Assembly (NCBI RefSeq): GCF_900111835.1
Contig: NZ_FOJP01000010.1
Location: 62,001 to 126,000, forward strand
Length of the DNA stretch: 64,000 nt
Direction: 5' to 3'
Origin: Metapseudomonas otitidis
Lineage (GTDB): Bacteria > Pseudomonadota > Gammaproteobacteria > Pseudomonadales > Pseudomonadaceae
Under the pieces are notes generated by a model. That model was not told the origin of the DNA. It did not search any database and saw only the letters and a program-made list of their open reading frames with translations. This document shows, one piece after another, positions 48,978 through 58,431 of this stretch (the first letter of the stretch is position 1; every line of letters starts with the position of its first letter). Position numbers and translations under genes: made by a program.

Positions 48978-49009
48978 ACGCTGCCGCCTGCGGAGGCGGG
49001 CGGCAGCGT
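48978..49009 (+). promoter_or_regulatory. Hairpin between aapJ and aapQ
   Basis: A perfect 11-bp stem ACGCTGCCGCC/GGCGGCAGCGT with a 10-nt loop begins 7 nt after the aapJ stop. It has no long U-run, so it most likely stabilises the aapJ message or partly terminates transcription. Confidence 0.7.
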
Positions 49010-49034
49010 TCCGTTCCAATCGTCGAGGGCTGTC

Positions 49035-50219
49035 ATGCACAACACTTCCCAAGCCCCGCGTGCCCGAGGGTCGGCACTGACCGATCCCAAGGTGCGCGCG
49101 TGGCTATTCCAGATCATCGCCGTGGTCGCCGTCGTGGCCTTCGGCTGGTTCCTCTTCCATAACACCCAGGTCAACCTCGAGAAGCGCGGGATCCTTTCCG
49201 GCTTCGGCTTTCTCGACCAGAGCGCCGGCTTCGGCATCTCCCAGCACCTGATCGACTACCAGGAAAGCGACACCTACGGGCGCGTCTTCTTCATCGGCCT
49301 GCTCAACACGCTGCTGGTGACGGTGATCGGCATCATCCTCGCCACCATCCTCGGCTTCATCCTGGGCGTGGCCCGGCTGTCGCCCAACTGGCTGGTGCGC
49401 AAGCTGGCCACCGTGTACATCGAGACCTTCCGCAACATCCCGCCGCTGCTGCAGATCTTCTTCTGGTACTTCGCGGTGATGCTGCCCATGCCCGGGCCGA
49501 AGCAGAGCCTCAGCCTGGCCGACACCTTCTTCATCAACAACCGGGGCGTGTACATGCCCTCGCCCACCGTGGCCGATGGCTTCTGGCCCTTCGCCATTGC
49601 CGTGCTGCTGTGCCTGGTGGCCATCTATGCCCTGCGGCGCTGGGCCCGCAAGCGCCAGGACGAGACCGGCCAGCGCTTCCCCGTGCTGCTCAGCGCCATC
49701 GCCCTGCTGGTGCTGGTGCCCGGCCTCAGTGCCCTGCTGATCGGCAGCCCCTTCCACTGGGAGGTGCCGCAGCTCAGCGGCTTCAACTTCCGTGGTGGCT
49801 GGGTGGTGATCCCCGAGCTGGTGGCATTGATGATGGCGCTGTCCATCTACACCGCCGCCTTCATCGGCGAGACCGTGCGCGCCGGCATCCAGGCGGTCAG
49901 CCACGGCCAGACCGAAGCCGCCCACTCCCTGGGCCTGCGCCCCGGCCTGACCCTGCGCCTGGTCATCGTGCCCCAGGCCCTGCGGGTGATCATCCCGCCG
50001 CTCACCAGCCAGTACCTGAACCTGGCGAAGAACTCGTCCCTGGCGGCCGGCATCGGCTACCCCGACATGGTCTCGCTGTTCGCCGGCACCACGCTCAACC
50101 AGACCGGCCAGGCCATCGAGGTGATGGGCATCACCATGAGCGTCTACCTGGCCATCAGCATCAGCATTTCGCTGCTGATGAACGCGTACAACAAGCGCAT
50201 CGCGCTGATCGAGCGGTGA
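49035..50219 (+). CDS. aapQ: Amino-acid ABC transporter permease AapQ
   Basis: The 394-residue membrane protein has about eight helices. The HisM-type permease domain is split by a long periplasmic/cytoplasmic insert, as in AapQ/BztB. The ATPase-contact EAA motif is TEAAHSLGLRPGLTLRLVIVP (about 293-313). An N-terminal VRAWLFQIIAVVAVVAFGWF helix and the loop NTQVNLEKRGILSGFGFLD match the family. It pairs with AapM to form the channel. It follows aapJ after 63 bp; the next gene starts 10 bp on. Confidence 0.94.
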   Translation: MHNTSQAPRARGSALTDPKVRAWLFQIIAVVAVVAFGWFLFHNTQVNLEKRGILSGFGFLDQSAGFGISQHLIDYQESDTYGRVFFIGLLNTLLVTVIGIILATILGFILGVARLSPNWLVRKLATVYIETFRNIPPLLQIFFWYFAVMLPMPGPKQSLSLADTFFINNRGVYMPSPTVADGFWPFAIAVLLCLVAIYALRRWARKRQDETGQRFPVLLSAIALLVLVPGLSALLIGSPFHWEVPQLSGFNFRGGWVVIPELVALMMALSIYTAAFIGETVRAGIQAVSHGQTEAAHSLGLRPGLTLRLVIVPQALRVIIPPLTSQYLNLAKNSSLAAGIGYPDMVSLFAGTTLNQTGQAIEVMGITMSVYLAISISISLLMNAYNKRIALIER

Positions 50220-50229
50220 GGGCACAGCC

Positions 50230-51324
50230 ATGAACACCCATACCTTCAAGCCCGATCTGCCGCCGCCGAGCAACGTCGTGGGGCCGGTCGCCTGGCTGCG
50301 CCACAACCTGTTCGCCAGCCCGCTGCACGTCGTGCTCACCCTGCTGTCGCTGTACCTGTTGTGGCTGATCCTCCCGCCGCTGCTGAACTGGGCGGTGATC
50401 CACGCCACCTGGAGCGGCACCACCCGCACCGACTGCACCGGCGAGGGCGCCTGCTGGGTCTTCATCCAGCAACGCTTCGGCCAGTTCATGTACGGCTTCT
50501 ACCCCAGCGAACTGCGCTGGCGGGTGGACGTCACCGTGTGGCTGGCGATCATCGGCGCTGCGCCGCTGTTCCTGAAGAAGATGCCCCACAAGGCCCTGTA
50601 CGGGATCGGCTTCCTGGTGGTCTACCCGCTGCTGGCCTTCTGGCTGCTGCACGGCGGGCTGGGCCTGCAGGAAGTGTCCACCAGCCGCTGGGGCGGCCTG
50701 ATGCTGACCCTGGTGATCGGCTACGTCGGCATCGCCGGCGCCCTGCCGCTGGGCATCCTGCTGGCCCTGGGGCGGCGCTCCAAGCTGCCGGCGATCAAGG
50801 TCATCTGCGTGACCTTCATCGAGTTCTGGCGCGGCGTGCCGCTGATCACCGTGCTGTTCATGTCCTCGGTGATGCTGCCGCTGTTCCTGCCCGAGGGCAT
50901 GAACCTCGACAAGCTGCTGCGTGCCCTGGTGATGGTGATCTTCTTCGAGGCGGCCTACGTCGCCGAAGTGGTCCGCGGCGGCCTGCAGGCCATCCCCAAG
51001 GGCCAGTACGAAGCCGCCGCCGCCCTCGGCCTGGGCTACTGGCGCAGCACCGCGCTGGTGATCCTGCCGCAGGCGCTGAAGCTGGTCATCCCCGGCATCG
51101 TCAACACCTTCATCGCCCTGTTCAAGGACACCAGCCTGGTGATCATCATCGGCCTGTTCGACCTGCTCAACAGCATCAAGCAGGCGACCACCGACCCCAA
51201 ATGGCTGGGCATGTCCACCGAAGGCTACGTATTCGCCGCCCTGGTCTACTGGATCTTCTGTTTCAGCATGTCGCGCTACTCCATGAGGCTGGAGCGCAAG
51301 CTGCATACCGGGCACAAGCGTTAG
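50230..51324 (+). CDS. aapM: Amino-acid ABC transporter permease AapM
   Basis: The 364-residue membrane protein is the second permease of the AapJQMP system. The EAA loop is QYEAAAALGLGYWRSTALVIL (about 258-278), followed by PQALKLVIPGIVNTFIALFK. The N-terminal region has PVAWLRHNLFASPLHVVLTL and WSGTTRTDCTGEGACWVFIQ, typical of this long permease. It lies between aapQ (10-bp gap) and aapP (10-bp gap). Confidence 0.94.
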   Translation: MNTHTFKPDLPPPSNVVGPVAWLRHNLFASPLHVVLTLLSLYLLWLILPPLLNWAVIHATWSGTTRTDCTGEGACWVFIQQRFGQFMYGFYPSELRWRVDVTVWLAIIGAAPLFLKKMPHKALYGIGFLVVYPLLAFWLLHGGLGLQEVSTSRWGGLMLTLVIGYVGIAGALPLGILLALGRRSKLPAIKVICVTFIEFWRGVPLITVLFMSSVMLPLFLPEGMNLDKLLRALVMVIFFEAAYVAEVVRGGLQAIPKGQYEAAAALGLGYWRSTALVILPQALKLVIPGIVNTFIALFKDTSLVIIIGLFDLLNSIKQATTDPKWLGMSTEGYVFAALVYWIFCFSMSRYSMRLERKLHTGHKR

Positions 51325-51334
51325 GAGAATCTGA

Positions 51335-52096
<762 letters not shown>

Positions 52097-52113
52097 TCGT
52101 CAGCGCGATACGG

Positions 52114-52138
52114 AAAGGGGCCTTCGGGCCCCTTTTTC
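52114..52138 (+). terminator. Rho-independent terminator of the aap operon
   Basis: AAAGGGGCC-TTCG-GGCCCCTTT with a run of five T (52133-52137). It is the textbook form and lies 18 bp after the aapP stop. Confidence 0.92.
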
Positions 52139-52147
52139 GTTTCCGCC

Positions 52148-52265
52148 GTAGCCCGGACTTCAGTCCGGGAGCGCCGGTTATTCCATTCCTGGGCTGAAAG
52201 GCTTCGCGAGCAGAGCTCGCTCCTACGGTCCGGCTGGACACGAGTAGCCCGGACTTCAGTCCGGG
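52148..52265. repeat. REP-like repeats after the aap operon
   Basis: GTAGCCCGGACTTCAGTCCGGG at 52148 and again at 52244, with a GCTTCGCGAGCAGAGCTCGC unit (52201-52220) between them. The middle unit is the inverted form of the one at 37640 and 37776. No gene lies in this spacer. Confidence 0.8.
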
Positions 52266-52299
52266 AATGCCGGCCACTCCGCACGGTGCATGAAGCGGA

Positions 52300-53253
52300 T
52301 CACGCCTGTTCCCGCAGGCGCCTGCGGAAGGCCCCTGGCGTTTCCCCGCACACCTGCTTGAACAGCTTGGCGAAGGTCGCCCGGTCGCCGTAGCCCACCT
52401 GCGCCGCCACCTGCTCCAGGGAGCGGCCCGGGTGGCGCAGGGCGAGCTGGGCGGCGCCGATGCGCAGGCGCTGCACGTACTCGTTCGGGGTCAGCCCGGT
52501 CACCGTGCGGAAGCGCCGCAGCAGGGTGCGGGTCGAGCAGTGGGCCCGCGCCGCCAGGCCCGGCAGGTCGATGGGCTCGGCGTAGTGGGCCTGCAGCCAG
52601 GCCAGCAAGGCACCCAGTTGCGGGTCGTCCAGGCCGGCCTCGGGGACCAGCGGGGCGAAGCGGTTCTGGCCGCCGCGTTCGCGCTCCACCACCAGCGCGC
52701 TGGCCACCCGCTGGGCCAGCCACTCGCCGGCGTGCCGGGCGATCAGGTGCAGGCACAAGTCCAGCCCGGCCTGGGCGCCGCCGGAGCAGAAGCGCTCGCC
52801 GTCCTCGGTGTACAGCGCATCCGCCTCCAGGCGCACCCCGGGGAAGCGTTGGCGAAAGGCGCCGGCCAGGGCCCAGTGGGTCGTGGCACGCCGGCCTTCC
52901 AGCAGCCCGGCGGCGCCCAGCAAGAAAGCGCCGCTGCACAGGCTGGCCACCTGCTGCCGGGCGGGCCGCTGCGCCAGCCAGTGCAGCAGCTCCGGGTTGG
53001 CGGCGATGGTGCGTTCCACCGCGCTGCCGGTGGCCGGCAGCATCACCAGGCGCGCACCTTCGGCCAGGCCCAGGTCGCCATCCACGCGGATGCTGGCCAT
53101 GCCCAGGTCCACCGGCTGGCCATCCCGGCTGACCCTTAGCACCTCGAACAGCGCCTCGCCCGCCAGGGCATTGGCCAGGCGGAACGCGTCGTCGGCCATG
53201 GCCAGACTGGAGCAGACCGTCTGTGGGCAGACCAGCAGGGCGATTCGGATCAT
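52300..53253 (-). CDS. GlxA-type AraC regulator
   Basis: The 317-residue protein has an N-terminal DJ-1/PfpI (GATase1-like) domain (about 1-165; ASLCSGAFLLGAAGLLEGRR with the nucleophile-elbow cysteine) and a C-terminal AraC DNA-binding domain with two HTHs (IDLPGLAARAHCSTRTLLRRF; VAAQVGYGDRATFAKLFKQV). Such regulators often sense quaternary amines, arginine or related metabolites. The ATG at 53253 is chosen because MIRIALLVCPQTVCSS opens the domain; the ribosome site is weak. Divergent from the NTF2-like gene (124-bp gap). Effector unknown. Confidence 0.86.
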   Translation of the reverse strand: MIRIALLVCPQTVCSSLAMADDAFRLANALAGEALFEVLRVSRDGQPVDLGMASIRVDGDLGLAEGARLVMLPATGSAVERTIAANPELLHWLAQRPARQQVASLCSGAFLLGAAGLLEGRRATTHWALAGAFRQRFPGVRLEADALYTEDGERFCSGGAQAGLDLCLHLIARHAGEWLAQRVASALVVERERGGQNRFAPLVPEAGLDDPQLGALLAWLQAHYAEPIDLPGLAARAHCSTRTLLRRFRTVTGLTPNEYVQRLRIGAAQLALRHPGRSLEQVAAQVGYGDRATFAKLFKQVCGETPGAFRRRLREQA

Positions 53254-53377
53254 CACAAGGCTCGGCACGGGGGAGGGAAGGGTGGCGATTATTGCCACAA
53301 AGATGGCGATACAGCCAATCGCCGCCCAGCGGAAAGGCGTCGATACTCTCCTCACCCCACTTGCCGCGAGCCGCCCC

Positions 53378-53848
53378 ATGAGCCACCCCAACGCCGCCCT
53401 CATCGAACGCTTTTACCGCGCCTTCCAGGCCCTGGACGCCGAGACCATGGCCGCCTGCTACGCCGCCGACGTGCGCTTCGCCGACCCGGTGTTCACCGAC
53501 CTGCGCGGCAGTGAGGCGGCGGACATGTGGCGCATGCTGACCCAGCGCGCCCAAGCCTTCTCCCTGACCTTCGACGGTGTCGAGGCCGATGACCGCGAGG
53601 GCCGCGCGCGCTGGGTCGCCACCTACCTGTTCAGCCAGACCGGGCGCACCGTGGTCAACCGCATCGAGGCGCGCTTCCGCTTCGAGAACGGCCTGATCGT
53701 CGAGCACCGCGACAGCTTCGACCTGTGGCGCTGGGCCCGCCAGGCCCTCGGCGCCAAGGGCCTGCTGCTGGGCTGGCTGCCGCCGGTGCAGGCGGCGATC
53801 CGCCGCCAGGCCGCCCACGGGCTGGCCGCCTGGCGCGCCAACCACTGA
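53378..53848 (+). CDS. NTF2-like/SnoaL-type protein
   Basis: The 156-residue protein starts MSHPNAALIERFYRAFQALD, with the pattern AACYAADVRFADPVFTDLRG and VNRIEARFRFENGLIVEHRD typical of the SnoaL-like NTF2 fold (a cone-shaped pocket). Members are isomerases, dehydratases or ligand-binding proteins. The C-terminal part (GWLPPVQAAIRRQAAHGLAA) is a family extension. Divergent from the GlxA-type regulator, which may control it. Substrate unknown. Confidence 0.82.
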   Translation: MSHPNAALIERFYRAFQALDAETMAACYAADVRFADPVFTDLRGSEAADMWRMLTQRAQAFSLTFDGVEADDREGRARWVATYLFSQTGRTVVNRIEARFRFENGLIVEHRDSFDLWRWARQALGAKGLLLGWLPPVQAAIRRQAAHGLAAWRANH

Positions 53849-53928
53849 GCAGCCGGAGCCGGGGTGGCGCGATGCCACCCGGGCAACCTGCTAAGCTCGC
53901 CGGCGGATTGTTCACCGGTAACTTCTTC

Positions 53929-54627
53929 ATGATCAGGCTCTACCAGTTCCCTGCCGGGTTCGACGTGCCCAACGTCAGCCCCTTCTGCCTCAAGCTGGAG
54001 ACCTTCATGCGCCTGGCCGGCGTGCAGTACCAGGTGCGTGCGCTCCGCGACCCGCGCAAGGCCCCCAAGGGCAAGCTCCCCTACATCGACTTCGACGGCG
54101 AGCTGATCGCCGACAGCGCCATCATCCAGCGGGTGCTCACCGAGCGCCTGCACCTGGAACTCGACCAGCACCTCGACGCCGAGGCCCGTGGCCGCGCGGT
54201 GGCCGTCACCCGCCTGTGCGACGACCACCTCTACTGGCTGCTGGTGTACTTCCGCTGGCTGGAGCCGGAGGGCTGGCAGCAGACCCGCCAGGCCTTCTTC
54301 GGCCACCTCGGCCCGGCGCTGCTGACGCTGATCACCCCGCTGATCCAGCGCCGCGTCAGGGCCGATCTGAGCGCCCAGGGCTTTGCCCGCCACGAGCGGG
54401 AAGACCTGCTCACCTTCGCCCGGGAAGATCTGCAGGCCCTCACCGACCTGCTCGGCGACGCCCCGTTCTTCGGCGGCGACCACCCCTGCAGCGCCGATGC
54501 CTCCGCCTATGGCGTGCTGGCCAACCTGGTGTTCTGCTCCCTGCAGACCCCGCTCAACCGCCTGGCGCGGGAATACCCCGTGCTGGTGGACTACTGCCAG
54601 CGCCTGCGAGCCGTGGCCTGGGCATGA
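53929..54627 (+). CDS. Glutathione S-transferase family protein
   Basis: The 232-residue protein has an N-terminal thioredoxin-like domain starting [20 protein letters not shown] and containing [20 protein letters not shown] (the glutathione-binding SNAIL/TRAIL-equivalent region), then an all-helical domain. It resembles the failed-axon/metaxin-like GST branch. The start is inferred from domain alignment; the ribosome site is weak and an upstream start is possible. Its stop overlaps the GIY-YIG gene (ATGA). Substrate unknown. Confidence 0.84.
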   Translation: MIRLYQFPAGFDVPNVSPFCLKLETFMRLAGVQYQVRALRDPRKAPKGKLPYIDFDGELIADSAIIQRVLTERLHLELDQHLDAEARGRAVAVTRLCDDHLYWLLVYFRWLEPEGWQQTRQAFFGHLGPALLTLITPLIQRRVRADLSAQGFARHEREDLLTFAREDLQALTDLLGDAPFFGGDHPCSADASAYGVLANLVFCSLQTPLNRLAREYPVLVDYCQRLRAVAWA

Positions 54628-54932
54628 GTGCAGCGCCACCCCGGCCCTGGTTCGTCTACCTGGTGCGTGCGTTGAACGGCGCGTTGTACTGCGGCATCAG
54701 CGACCACCCGCTGCGCCGCTTCGAGCAGCACCAGAGTGGCAAGGGCGCGCGCTTCTTCCATTCCAGCCCGGCCCAGGCGCTGGTCTACGTCGAGGTCTGC
54801 GCCAGCAAGGGCGACGCCCTGCGCCGCGAGCGCGCCATCAAGGCCCTGAGCAAGCGCGCCAAGGAAGCGCTGGTGGCGACCTGCATCAGCGAGGCTGATG
54901 GCCTGTCATGCCCGCTGGGCGATAGGCCGTAG
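54624..54932 (+). CDS. GIY-YIG nuclease-like protein
   Basis: The 102-residue single-domain protein has [19 protein letters not shown] (the GIY-YIG-like strand pair, with Y-L and Y-C-G-I) and [18 protein letters not shown], then [20 protein letters not shown] with the conserved arginine and glutamate. It matches the YhbQ/UPF0213 group. The ATGA overlap with the GST gene implies coupling. Members may cut branched or damaged DNA; the biological role is unclear. Confidence 0.87.
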   Translation: MSAAPPRPWFVYLVRALNGALYCGISDHPLRRFEQHQSGKGARFFHSSPAQALVYVEVCASKGDALRRERAIKALSKRAKEALVATCISEADGLSCPLGDRP

Positions 54933-54982
54933 CGCGCTGGCCGGTTAAGCTGCGGCTCCCACGCCACCCGATGGAGCGCGCC

Positions 54983-55915
54983 ATGCACGAGCTGATCCTG
55001 CACCACTATCCCGCCTCGCCCTTCGCCGAGAAGGCCCGCCTGATGCTGGGCTTCAAGCAGTTGTCCTGGCGCTCGGTGCACATTCCCCGGGTGATGCCCA
55101 AGCCCGACCTGATGGCCCTGACCGGCGGCTACCGCAAGACGCCGGTGCTGCAGGTGGGCGCCGACATCTACTGCGACACCGCCCTGATCGCCCGTCGCCT
55201 GGAGCAGGAAAAGGCCGTCCCGGCGCTGCTGCCCGATGCCCATGCCTTCAACATCGCCAGCTTCTGCCACTGGGTGGACGCGGTGATCTTCCAGCACGCC
55301 GTGACCCTGGTGTTCCAGCCCGAATCGGCCGCCGTGCGCTTCGCCGGCCTGCCGCCGGAGGCGATCAAGGCCTTCATGGCCGACCGCGCCGCGCTGTTCA
55401 GCGGCGGCACCAGCAGCCGCCTGCCGCTGGAGGTGGCCCGGCACAACTGGCCCACCTTCATGGCCCGGGTCCAGGCGCAACTGGCCGCCGGCGGCGACTT
55501 CCTCTTCGGCGAGCCGAGCATGGCCGACTTCTCCCTGGCCCACTGCCTGTGGTTCCTCAAGGGCACCCCGGTCACCGCCCCGCTGGTGGATGACTACCCG
55601 GCGGTCGCCGCCTGGCTGGGCCGTGTACTCGGCTTCGGCCATGGCGCCTCCAGCCAGCTGAGCGCCGCCGAGGCCATCGAGATCGCCCGCGCCGCCGAAC
55701 CGGCCCCGCTGCCGGCCGAGCCCTTCAGCGACGCCAATGGCCTGGTGGCCGGCCAGGCGGTCAGCATCGCCGCCACCGACTACGGCGTCGACCCGGTGGA
55801 AGGCGAGCTGCTGTTCGTCGGCCTGGAAAGCCTCATCCTGCGCCGCGAGGACGACCGCGCCGGCGTGGTCCACGTGCACTTCCCGCGGGTCGGTTTCCGC
55901 ATCGAGGCACGCTGA
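54983..55915 (+). CDS. Glutathione S-transferase-like protein, two-domain
   Basis: The 310-residue protein has an N-terminal thioredoxin-fold domain (MHELILHHYPASPFAEKARL, about 1-75) with an A-S-P-F-A-E-K motif in place of the usual active site, then a helical GST domain and an extra C-terminal segment of about 90 residues (after GHGASSQLSAAEAIEIARAA) with NGLVAGQAVSIAATDYGVDP, not typical of simple GSTs. The ATG at 54983 has GGAG at good spacing; another ATG 12 bases up is possible. Catalytic activity is uncertain. Confidence 0.8.
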   Translation: MHELILHHYPASPFAEKARLMLGFKQLSWRSVHIPRVMPKPDLMALTGGYRKTPVLQVGADIYCDTALIARRLEQEKAVPALLPDAHAFNIASFCHWVDAVIFQHAVTLVFQPESAAVRFAGLPPEAIKAFMADRAALFSGGTSSRLPLEVARHNWPTFMARVQAQLAAGGDFLFGEPSMADFSLAHCLWFLKGTPVTAPLVDDYPAVAAWLGRVLGFGHGASSQLSAAEAIEIARAAEPAPLPAEPFSDANGLVAGQAVSIAATDYGVDPVEGELLFVGLESLILRREDDRAGVVHVHFPRVGFRIEAR

Positions 55916-55936
55916 CAACACCGAGCGTCGGTCCCT

Positions 55937-58339
55937 TCAGAAATCGCCGCGCAGGGTGAGCATGTAACTGCGCGGCGTGCCGTACGTGGTGCCTCGCGTC
56001 CAGTAGCCGGTAGAGGCGAAGTAGGTGCGGTCGAACAGGTTCTCGACGTCCAGGGCGACGGTCCAGTTCGAGTCGACCTTATAGGCCGCCCGCGCGTCGA
56101 AGATCGCCCGGCCGCTGTTGTCGGTGCCGTTGTAGGCATCTTCGTAGCCGGATTGCGCGGACACACCGCCGCCGACGCTGAAGCGGTTCCACTCGCCCGG
56201 CAAGGTGTAGAGGGTATTGAGACGCAGCAGGTGCTTGGGTGTCTGCGCGGAGATGGGCCCGCCATCCTCCGAGCGGGTGGTGTTGAAGGTGTAGCCGGCC
56301 GCTACCTGCAGCCCTGGCAGTACCTCTCCGCTGGCTTCCGCCTCGAAGCCCTTGCTGCGGCTGATGCCATCGCTGTTCACCCAGCAGCGTCCCGCGACAT
56401 CCTGCGTGCACTTGCCGTCGTTGGCGTAGTCGCGGGCTGCCATGTCCTCCTGCTCGATGTAGAACAGCGCGAAGGACAGATTCAGGCGTTTGTCGAACAG
56501 CTCGCCCTTTATCCCGGTCTCGTAGTTGGAGCCGATGGAGGGGTCCAGCATGCGACCGCCCACGGTGCGATAGCTGGCCTGGGGCATGAAGATGTCGGCG
56601 TAACTGGCATACAGGGTCCAGGTTTCATCGAGGTCGTAGAGGGCGCCGACGAAGGGCGTGAACTCGTGCTTCTGCTGGTTGGTGGAGAGCAGGTCGCCGT
56701 TCCAGGCGTCGGTCTTGTACCAGCTCAGACGGCCGCCGAGGACCAGGCTGAGGGCTTCGGTCATGTGCAGGCGGGCGTTGAGGTAGGTGCCGTAGCGGGT
56801 TTCGAGGGTGTCGTCCTTGGCGTCCCAGGCCTGGCGGGCGAGGCGGGGCACGTTGCCGTGGTCGGGATTGAACACGTCGAGGGGGATGGGGCTGGGCAGT
56901 GCGACAGTGGCGTCCTTGTCATTCATCTTGCGCCTGGACCAGTTGGCACCCAGGGTCACTTGGTGGGACAGGCCGAAGGCCTCGAACTCGCCGTCCAGGT
57001 GGCCGTCGACGGCATTCGAGGTGGCATCGAACTTGTGGTAGCCGATGCCGCTGACCATCGGGCCGCCGGGGCTGCCGTAGGTCAGCGTATCGCCTGCGCT
57101 CCATTCGATGGCGCTGCGGTTGTAGCTGCTTTCGGAGTGGGACAGCGCCAGTTTGCCGGTCCAGGTTTCGTTGAAGCGATGGTCGAGGTCGGCGAACACT
57201 TCGTCGATGCGGCTCTGCAGCTTGGCCCAGTCCTGTCCGAGGAAGGTCGAGCGCTTGAGGTGCGGGTTGCTGCCATCGGGGTTCATCGGCAGGCCCAGCA
57301 CGCTGTAGCCGTCGATGCGCGAGGTCTGCCGGCGCAGCCCGAAAGCGACCGTGGTGGCGTTGTTCAGGTCGGCTTCGAGGATGCCGTAGAGCAGCGGGCG
57401 CTTGGACGTGGTGACATCAATGAATGAACCGCGATCCTCATAGGAAGCGACCATGCGGCCCCGCAGGGTGCCTTCGTCGTTCAGTCGGCCGCTGGCGTCC
57501 AGGTCGAGGCGGTAGGTGTCCCAGGACCCGGCGCGGGTGGTGATGGTGAAGCGCGGGTCCAGGGTCGGGCGCTTGCGCACCAGGTTCACCGCGCCGCCTG
57601 GGTTGCCGGCTCCTACCAGAAGCCCGGAGGCGCCACGCAGTACTTCGACGCGATCGAAGATCGCCATGTCCGGCGGCATCCAGCCGGTGTAGGCGAAGGC
57701 TTGTCCGGGTACGCCGTCGACCATGTAGCTCTCGTCGGTGAGATCGAAGCCCCGGGAACTGAAGTGGTGGTTACCGTAGCCACGGTTGGCGCGGGTGATG
57801 CCCGGTGTCTGGGCCATCACCTGGTCGAGGGAGACGAGGTTCTTGTCGTCCATCAGCTGGCGCGTGACCACGGTCACCGATTGCGGGGTTTCGCGCAGGG
57901 AGCGCGCGGTCTTGCCGAGGGTCACCGCGCCGGTGGTGTAGGAGCCGCTGCCTTCGGTGGTTTCGCCCAGTCCGCTGCTGTTGATGTCGGTCGCGCTCAA
58001 TTCGAGTGCACCGCCGGCATCCACGGCCGGTGCCACGCTGAAGGTGCCGCTGCTGGTGACGATCACCTGCAGGCCACTGCCTCGCAGGGCACGCTGCATG
58101 GCCTGCAGCGCACTCATCTCGCCCTGTATGGCCGGCGCGTATTTGCCGGCTACCAGCGCCGGGTCGAGGGCTATCACCTGGTCGCACTGACGGGCGATGG
58201 CGTTGAGCGTCTCCGCCAGGCCGGCAGCTGGCAGGTCGAAGCGCTGCACGGCGTGCTGGACGGAACCGTCGGCTCGGACAAAGGCCGAGGGGGCGGCAGC
58301 CAGGGCTATGGCGAGAGCAAGGGGCCAGGGTTTGAGCAC
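55937..58339 (-). CDS. TonB-dependent siderophore receptor with STN domain (FhuE/FpvA-like)
   Basis: This 800-residue receptor starts at GTG with AGGAGAA upstream. Signal peptide to about VRADG, STN domain (about 30-103; FDLPAAGLAETLNAIARQCD), TonB-dependent plug (RETPQSVTVVTRQLMDDKNL; DRVEVLRGASGLLVGAGNPG) and a beta-barrel ending in LTLRGDF. The plug is of the ferric-siderophore (FhuE/FpvA/FpvB) branch. It is the third gene of a sigma/FecR/receptor set on the minus strand. Ligand unknown; a hydroxamate or pyoverdine-like siderophore is plausible. Confidence 0.9.
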   Translation of the reverse strand: MLKPWPLALAIALAAAPSAFVRADGSVQHAVQRFDLPAAGLAETLNAIARQCDQVIALDPALVAGKYAPAIQGEMSALQAMQRALRGSGLQVIVTSSGTFSVAPAVDAGGALELSATDINSSGLGETTEGSGSYTTGAVTLGKTARSLRETPQSVTVVTRQLMDDKNLVSLDQVMAQTPGITRANRGYGNHHFSSRGFDLTDESYMVDGVPGQAFAYTGWMPPDMAIFDRVEVLRGASGLLVGAGNPGGAVNLVRKRPTLDPRFTITTRAGSWDTYRLDLDASGRLNDEGTLRGRMVASYEDRGSFIDVTTSKRPLLYGILEADLNNATTVAFGLRRQTSRIDGYSVLGLPMNPDGSNPHLKRSTFLGQDWAKLQSRIDEVFADLDHRFNETWTGKLALSHSESSYNRSAIEWSAGDTLTYGSPGGPMVSGIGYHKFDATSNAVDGHLDGEFEAFGLSHQVTLGANWSRRKMNDKDATVALPSPIPLDVFNPDHGNVPRLARQAWDAKDDTLETRYGTYLNARLHMTEALSLVLGGRLSWYKTDAWNGDLLSTNQQKHEFTPFVGALYDLDETWTLYASYADIFMPQASYRTVGGRMLDPSIGSNYETGIKGELFDKRLNLSFALFYIEQEDMAARDYANDGKCTQDVAGRCWVNSDGISRSKGFEAEASGEVLPGLQVAAGYTFNTTRSEDGGPISAQTPKHLLRLNTLYTLPGEWNRFSVGGGVSAQSGYEDAYNGTDNSGRAIFDARAAYKVDSNWTVALDVENLFDRTYFASTGYWTRGTTYGTPRSYMLTLRGDF

Positions 58340-58431
58340 GGGGGTTCTCCTGAAAGGGTGGGCGTGTCAGGAGAGAGGTGCAACGAGTACGAAAAACCGG
58401 ACATGAATGCGAAAGTTTTTCACTCGCACTT

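Noticed and set aside
47586-49052. 488-codon minus-strand frame over aapJ
   Set aside because: It is a shadow of aapJ with low-complexity translation; the aapJ strand has a signal peptide and family motifs.
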